From Acidiferrobacterales bacterium (lineage in GTDB: Bacteria; Pseudomonadota; Gammaproteobacteria; Acidiferrobacterales; JAJDNE01), in the NCBI GenBank assembly GCA_022340825.1, contig JAJDNE010000033.1, positions 1 through 45,168 of the forward strand: a DNA stretch of 45,168 bases. Reading direction: 5' to 3'. The position numbers and the translations under genes are program-made. Below the pieces are notes generated by a model that worked only from the letters and a program-made list of their open reading frames with translations, was not told the DNA's origin and did no database searches. This document shows, piece after piece, positions 41,164-45,168 of this stretch (positions are counted from its first letter, which is position 1; each line of letters opens with the position of its first letter).

Positions 41164-41501
41164 GAATGCGGTCCCGCTTTGCTGCGTTTTTCCAGTTATT
41201 GTTATTGGTGCACGTAACAATGCCCACCCCGACACTCTGATACCGATAATTCTGGCTGATGGCAAGTCTGGAATGACCCAGGACCGACAATCGGGTCCCA
41301 CGTCCGGCCTGCAATTCGCGCAGTGCCAGTGTACCTGCGGGCGAGGTTGATGCAGACCATGAAACTGATGGCGAGCAACCGATATCTACTATCGTTGCAG
41401 TGCATTGTGGCTATTGCGGGTGCTTGGAATAGACAGGGCCTTGGTGTAAGGTTTTCCGTACATATTGCCTGATGGCCACACGGAGGCCAGGAGAATTTAT
41501 A

Positions 41502-41867
41502 ATGGACCCGCACCTGAAACAAAACATTACCATGCAGTCGACCTGGCTTCGGGGTCTCTATATTCTGCTATTTGCCATCATCTATAGCGTCACAGAAATT
41601 GTCGTCGTTGCTGTGGTGGTCTTCCAGTTTCTATCGACACTGTTCGTGGGTCAGAATAACCAGCAGCTGTTGCGCCTTGGCCGCAGCCTGAGTGATTTTA
41701 TTCGTCAGATATTGCTGTTCGTTACCTATAATAGTGACGAAAAGCCGTTCCCTTTCGGACCATGGCCTGAAGCCGGTGAGATGGCGCTGACAACAACGCC
41801 AAACAAAAAGACAACCAAGAAAACCGCGGCCAAGAAGAGCCCGCCGGAAGAATCGGCCGGCGACTGA
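41502..41867 (+). CDS. DUF4389 family membrane protein with Lys-rich tail
   Basis: RGLYILLFAIIYSVTEIVVVAVVVFQFLSTLFVGQNNQQLLRLGRSLSDFIRQILLFVTYNSDEKPFPFGPWP; RBS AGGAG before ATG at 41502. Confidence 0.85.
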   Translation: MDPHLKQNITMQSTWLRGLYILLFAIIYSVTEIVVVAVVVFQFLSTLFVGQNNQQLLRLGRSLSDFIRQILLFVTYNSDEKPFPFGPWPEAGEMALTTTPNKKTTKKTAAKKSPPEESAGD

Positions 41868-41981
41868 GTCACGCATCTTGCGTCCGTAGGGATTCGCTGA
41901 AGCGGTCCATAAGTGCGGAATTATTGAATATTTCGGCGATAAAACTGCCCATTGACCGAATCCCCGTCGAAGGGCGACACA

Positions 41982-42006
41982 GCATTGCGAAAGGAATTCG
42001 CGATGC
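41982..42006. promoter_or_regulatory. 25-bp dyad, candidate operator upstream of the Rrf2 gene
   Basis: GCATTGCGAA-aggaa-TTCGCGATGC; 9 of 10 arm positions match; followed by TATAAT at 42025-42030. Confidence 0.5.
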
Positions 42007-42024
42007 AAACATCAATTTTCTAAC

Positions 42025-42030
42025 TATAAT
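42025..42030 (+). promoter_or_regulatory. Candidate -10 hexamer TATAAT for the Rrf2 gene
   Basis: CTATAATTAATAACC, 85 nt before the Rrf2 start. Confidence 0.4.
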
Positions 42031-42114
42031 TAATAACCATAGCCTGCTTGGCTTGCGGGTTGCGCGATACGTTCAACCAGCGGGGTGGGGTGCTGATGAA
42101 GGGACAGGACATAT

Positions 42115-42543
42115 ATGAAGATTTCTACCAAGGGCAGATACGCAGTAAATGCATTGATCGAGATTGCGCTGAACCAGGACAAGGGGCCGGTAACCCTGAG
42201 CGAACTGGCATCCATGCAGGGCATCTCGCTCTCGTATGCAGAGCAACTATTTGCCAGCCTGCGCAAACAGGGCCTGGTAAAGGGCACGCGCGGCCCGGGT
42301 GGCGGCTTCAAGCTGGCGCGCAACGCCGATGAAATCACGATCGGCGAGATAATCCGGGCCGTCTATCAGAACGAGGCGTCCAGCTGGGTCGAACCGGCAT
42401 CCAGCTCCGGTGAGCGCGCGGCCTCCTACTGGGAGCGACTCGACAATAAGATCGACTCTTTCCTCGAAAAAATCACACTCCAGGATGCTATCGGCAGGGA
42501 TGAGCCCATCGCTTCATCCGAGATTGACCGATTCGGTAGCTGA
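42115..42543 (+). CDS. Rrf2 family transcriptional regulator lacking cysteines
   Basis: MKISTKGRYAVNALIEIALNQDKGPVTLSELASMQGISLSYAEQLFASLRKQGLVKGTRGPGGGFKLAR; no Cys in the 142 aa. Confidence 0.92.
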   Translation: MKISTKGRYAVNALIEIALNQDKGPVTLSELASMQGISLSYAEQLFASLRKQGLVKGTRGPGGGFKLARNADEITIGEIIRAVYQNEASSWVEPASSSGERAASYWERLDNKIDSFLEKITLQDAIGRDEPIASSEIDRFGS

Positions 42544-42552
42544 TTGGATTGT

Positions 42553-42582
42553 ATCGACGAGAACTCTCGGGTTCTCGTCGAT
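42553..42582 (+). terminator. Strong hairpin just downstream of the Rrf2 gene (terminator-like, no U-tract)
   Basis: ATCGACGAGAAC-tctcgg-GTTCTCGTCGAT, 12-bp perfect arms, 6-nt loop. Confidence 0.65.
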
Positions 42583-42661
42583 CGGGCACCAGCGTTGCTG
42601 CATTCTCGCTATCCCCCCACCCACAGTTAGTCACCTTGGGTAATAGTAATCGACCGCGACC

Positions 42662-43215
42662 TTACGGCGTATACCAGATCGGCGAGGTATAGGCACGTTC
42701 CTGCAAGGTCATGGTGGTACTCTTTAGCGGTTTGTTACCAAAACGTTTGGCATCGTATGCCGTCCAGCGCGGCGTCGGGATTTCCAGCACACGGCCATAA
42801 CAGAAAGCGTGCTCTTTTGGATCGAAGTCCGGATCCTTCCACACCGCGATCAACTCCGGATCGCCGATGGTATTGGTCCAGGTGGCATTGGCAACATCAA
42901 CGGTACTACCGACGGCAGGTAACTTGCCTTTGCTGTCTGGTTTGCGCTTGTCAGCATCTCCCCAGACAACGTCATAGATTTTCTCGTGCAACTTGCCGTT
43001 CTTGTCCATCCATCCCTTGACTACCTGGTAGCGATCGAGGTTGGCACCAATCGGATCTTTGAGTGCAGCAACCAGGAATGTCGGCTCGACTGACTTTTAT
43101 ATTTTTATCGCCCGGCCCGGTATCGCCACCGACAACGGCATACAGAAAAAACATCAGGAAGCCTGATGACCAGGAAATGAACCAGTGGCTCCTTCAGCAG
43201 AGGTTTGATTTTTGA
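42662..43215 (-). pseudogene. Deletion scar: PpiC-type peptidylprolyl isomerase N-terminus joined to DUF3604 C-terminus
   Basis: Minus strand: MSKIKPLLKEPLVHFLVI.. then (frame change) ..FLMFFLYAVVGGDTGPGDKNIKV, then (frame change) VEPTFLVAALKDPIGANLDRYQVVKGWMDKNGKLHEKIYDVVWGD...LEIPTPRWTAYDAKRFGNKPL...QERAYTSPIWYTP*. Family names recalled from motif memory. Confidence 0.65.
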
Positions 43216-43294
43216 CATAGATACAATTCTGCTGACTTTGGACCAGGAAGGCCGATCCGTTTACTTGATTGAAGTTGACCATACAGCTAGCAAA

Positions 43295-43898
43295 CTAGAA
43301 CAATCCCGACAAGGCAGGCCAAACGTTCTCCACCAACGTCGGCTGGGCTTCCACGGTAGGATGAATTCCATCCGCCTGCATCAGGCCATCCTTGCCGGCC
43401 ACACCTTCCAGAAAGAACGGCACCAGTGATGCGCCCTGTTTTTCCGCGACCCGCCGGTAAACACTGAAAAACCTTTCGGTATAGGCAGGCCCATAGTTGG
43501 GTGGCAATCGCATGCCGAGTAACACTACCTTGGCGCCCTTCTGCTTCGATTGCACAACCATCGACCGGATGTTTTGTTCCATCTCTTCCGCCGACAACCC
43601 CTGTAACCCGTCATTGCCCCCAATTTCGATGATGACAATCTCGGGCCGATGACGCTTTAACGAGCCGGGCAGACGTGACAGCGCGCTGGCGCTGGTATCC
43701 CCGCTGATGCTGGCGTTTACCAACTGATACGGATAACCTTTTTCTTTGAGGCGCTTTTGCAGTAACGCCACCCAACCCATGCGAAGATCAATACCATAAC
43801 CGGCGCTGAGACTATCGCCGACAATGAGAATTTTCGGCGCTGCCGCGGCTATCGGCATCGCCATCAGAAACAATACGATTATCAGGAGTTTCTTGGTC

Positions 43899-43900
<2 letters not shown>
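43295..43900 (-). CDS. tesA: Arylesterase / lysophospholipase TesA (SGNH hydrolase)
   Basis: MTKKLLIIVLFLMAMPIAAAAPKILIVGDSLSAGYGIDLRMGWVALL; GDTSASALSRLPG; IEIGGNDGLQG; DGIHPTVEAQ. Confidence 0.94.
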
Positions 43901-44581
<681 letters not shown>

Positions 44582-44585
<4 letters not shown>

Positions 44586-45168
44586 TGCAGGTGCTACGTC
44601 TGTCGCTGCGTTTTATCCGCCGTGAATGGCATTCGGGCGAATTGACCACCGCGGCCCTGGCGTTGGTCATTGCCGTCGCCAGTGTCAGCGCGGTCGGTTT
44701 TTTTACCGATCGTGTTCGTGGCGCCATGAGTCAACAGGCAAGCGAACTACTGGCGGCGGATCTGCTGGTAGTGTCCTCGCAACCGATACCAGCCGCCTGG
44801 ACAAAACAAGCTGCCAATAACGGTCTAAACACCGCGCTGGTAACACAATTCCCCAGCGTCGTGCTTGCCGGTAGCAAAACATTATTGGCCGAAGTTAAGG
44901 CCGTGACTCCCTCGTACCCGCTGCGCGGAGAAGTACGGGTGGCACCGAAGCCGTATGCGCCGGATGCGCCGACCGATTTGATTCCTGCCAGTGGCGAGGC
45001 CTGGCTTGATGCACGCCTGATGGCGCAGCTGGGTATTGTACCAGGTACTGCGATCAGCGTCGGCGCGAAGACGCTGCGCGCAACCCAGGTCATTGCTTAC
45101 GAGCCTGATCGCGGCGGAGACATGTTCAGTATTGCCCCAAGGTTACTGATGAACGCCACGGACCTGCC
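44582..45168 (+). CDS. ybbP: ABC transporter permease (YbbP-like), N-terminal part, runs off window
   Basis: Open frame MMQVLRLSLRFIRREWHSGELTTAALALVIAVASVSAVGFFTDRVRGAMSQQASELLAADLLVVSSQPIP...; ATGA overlap with ybbA. Confidence 0.9.

Overview
The window looks like a gammaproteobacterial chromosomal segment, judged from gene content and protein motifs read by eye (no database search was run). The left part (about 1-30 kb) is mostly a conserved housekeeping backbone: GST / ubiA / ubiC / recG / RidA / spoT / rpoZ / gmk / yicC, a Ser/Thr kinase + PP2C phosphatase pair, rph / rdgB, hemW, hemJ, a gor / Prx-Grx / oxyR antioxidant block, and priA. The right part (about 30-45 kb) is more accessory. 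It holds an electrophile/quinone-detoxification cassette (YhaJ-like LysR, CDGSH protein, pirin, DoxX, glutathionyl-hydroquinone reductase, nitroreductase), a large patatin-like lipase, and several small membrane or ion-channel genes. It also has at least four gene-decay scars on the minus strand: an MscS C-terminal remnant, a DUF1211-like gene with an in-frame stop abutting an outer-membrane-protein remnant, a membrane protein with an in-frame TGA, and a PpiC-like N-terminus joined to a DUF3604 C-terminus. It ends with a Cys-less Rrf2 regulator and tesA/ybbA/ybbP, where the two divergent start codons share one CATG. I saw no tRNA, rRNA, CRISPR array, transposase or prophage genes. The observations I rate highest are the detox cassette with two equally spaced TTCA-N7-TGAA dyads, the rpoZ/spoT out-of-frame overlap encoding oppositely charged tails, and the gene-fusion scars. 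None of these is proven to be a new system.
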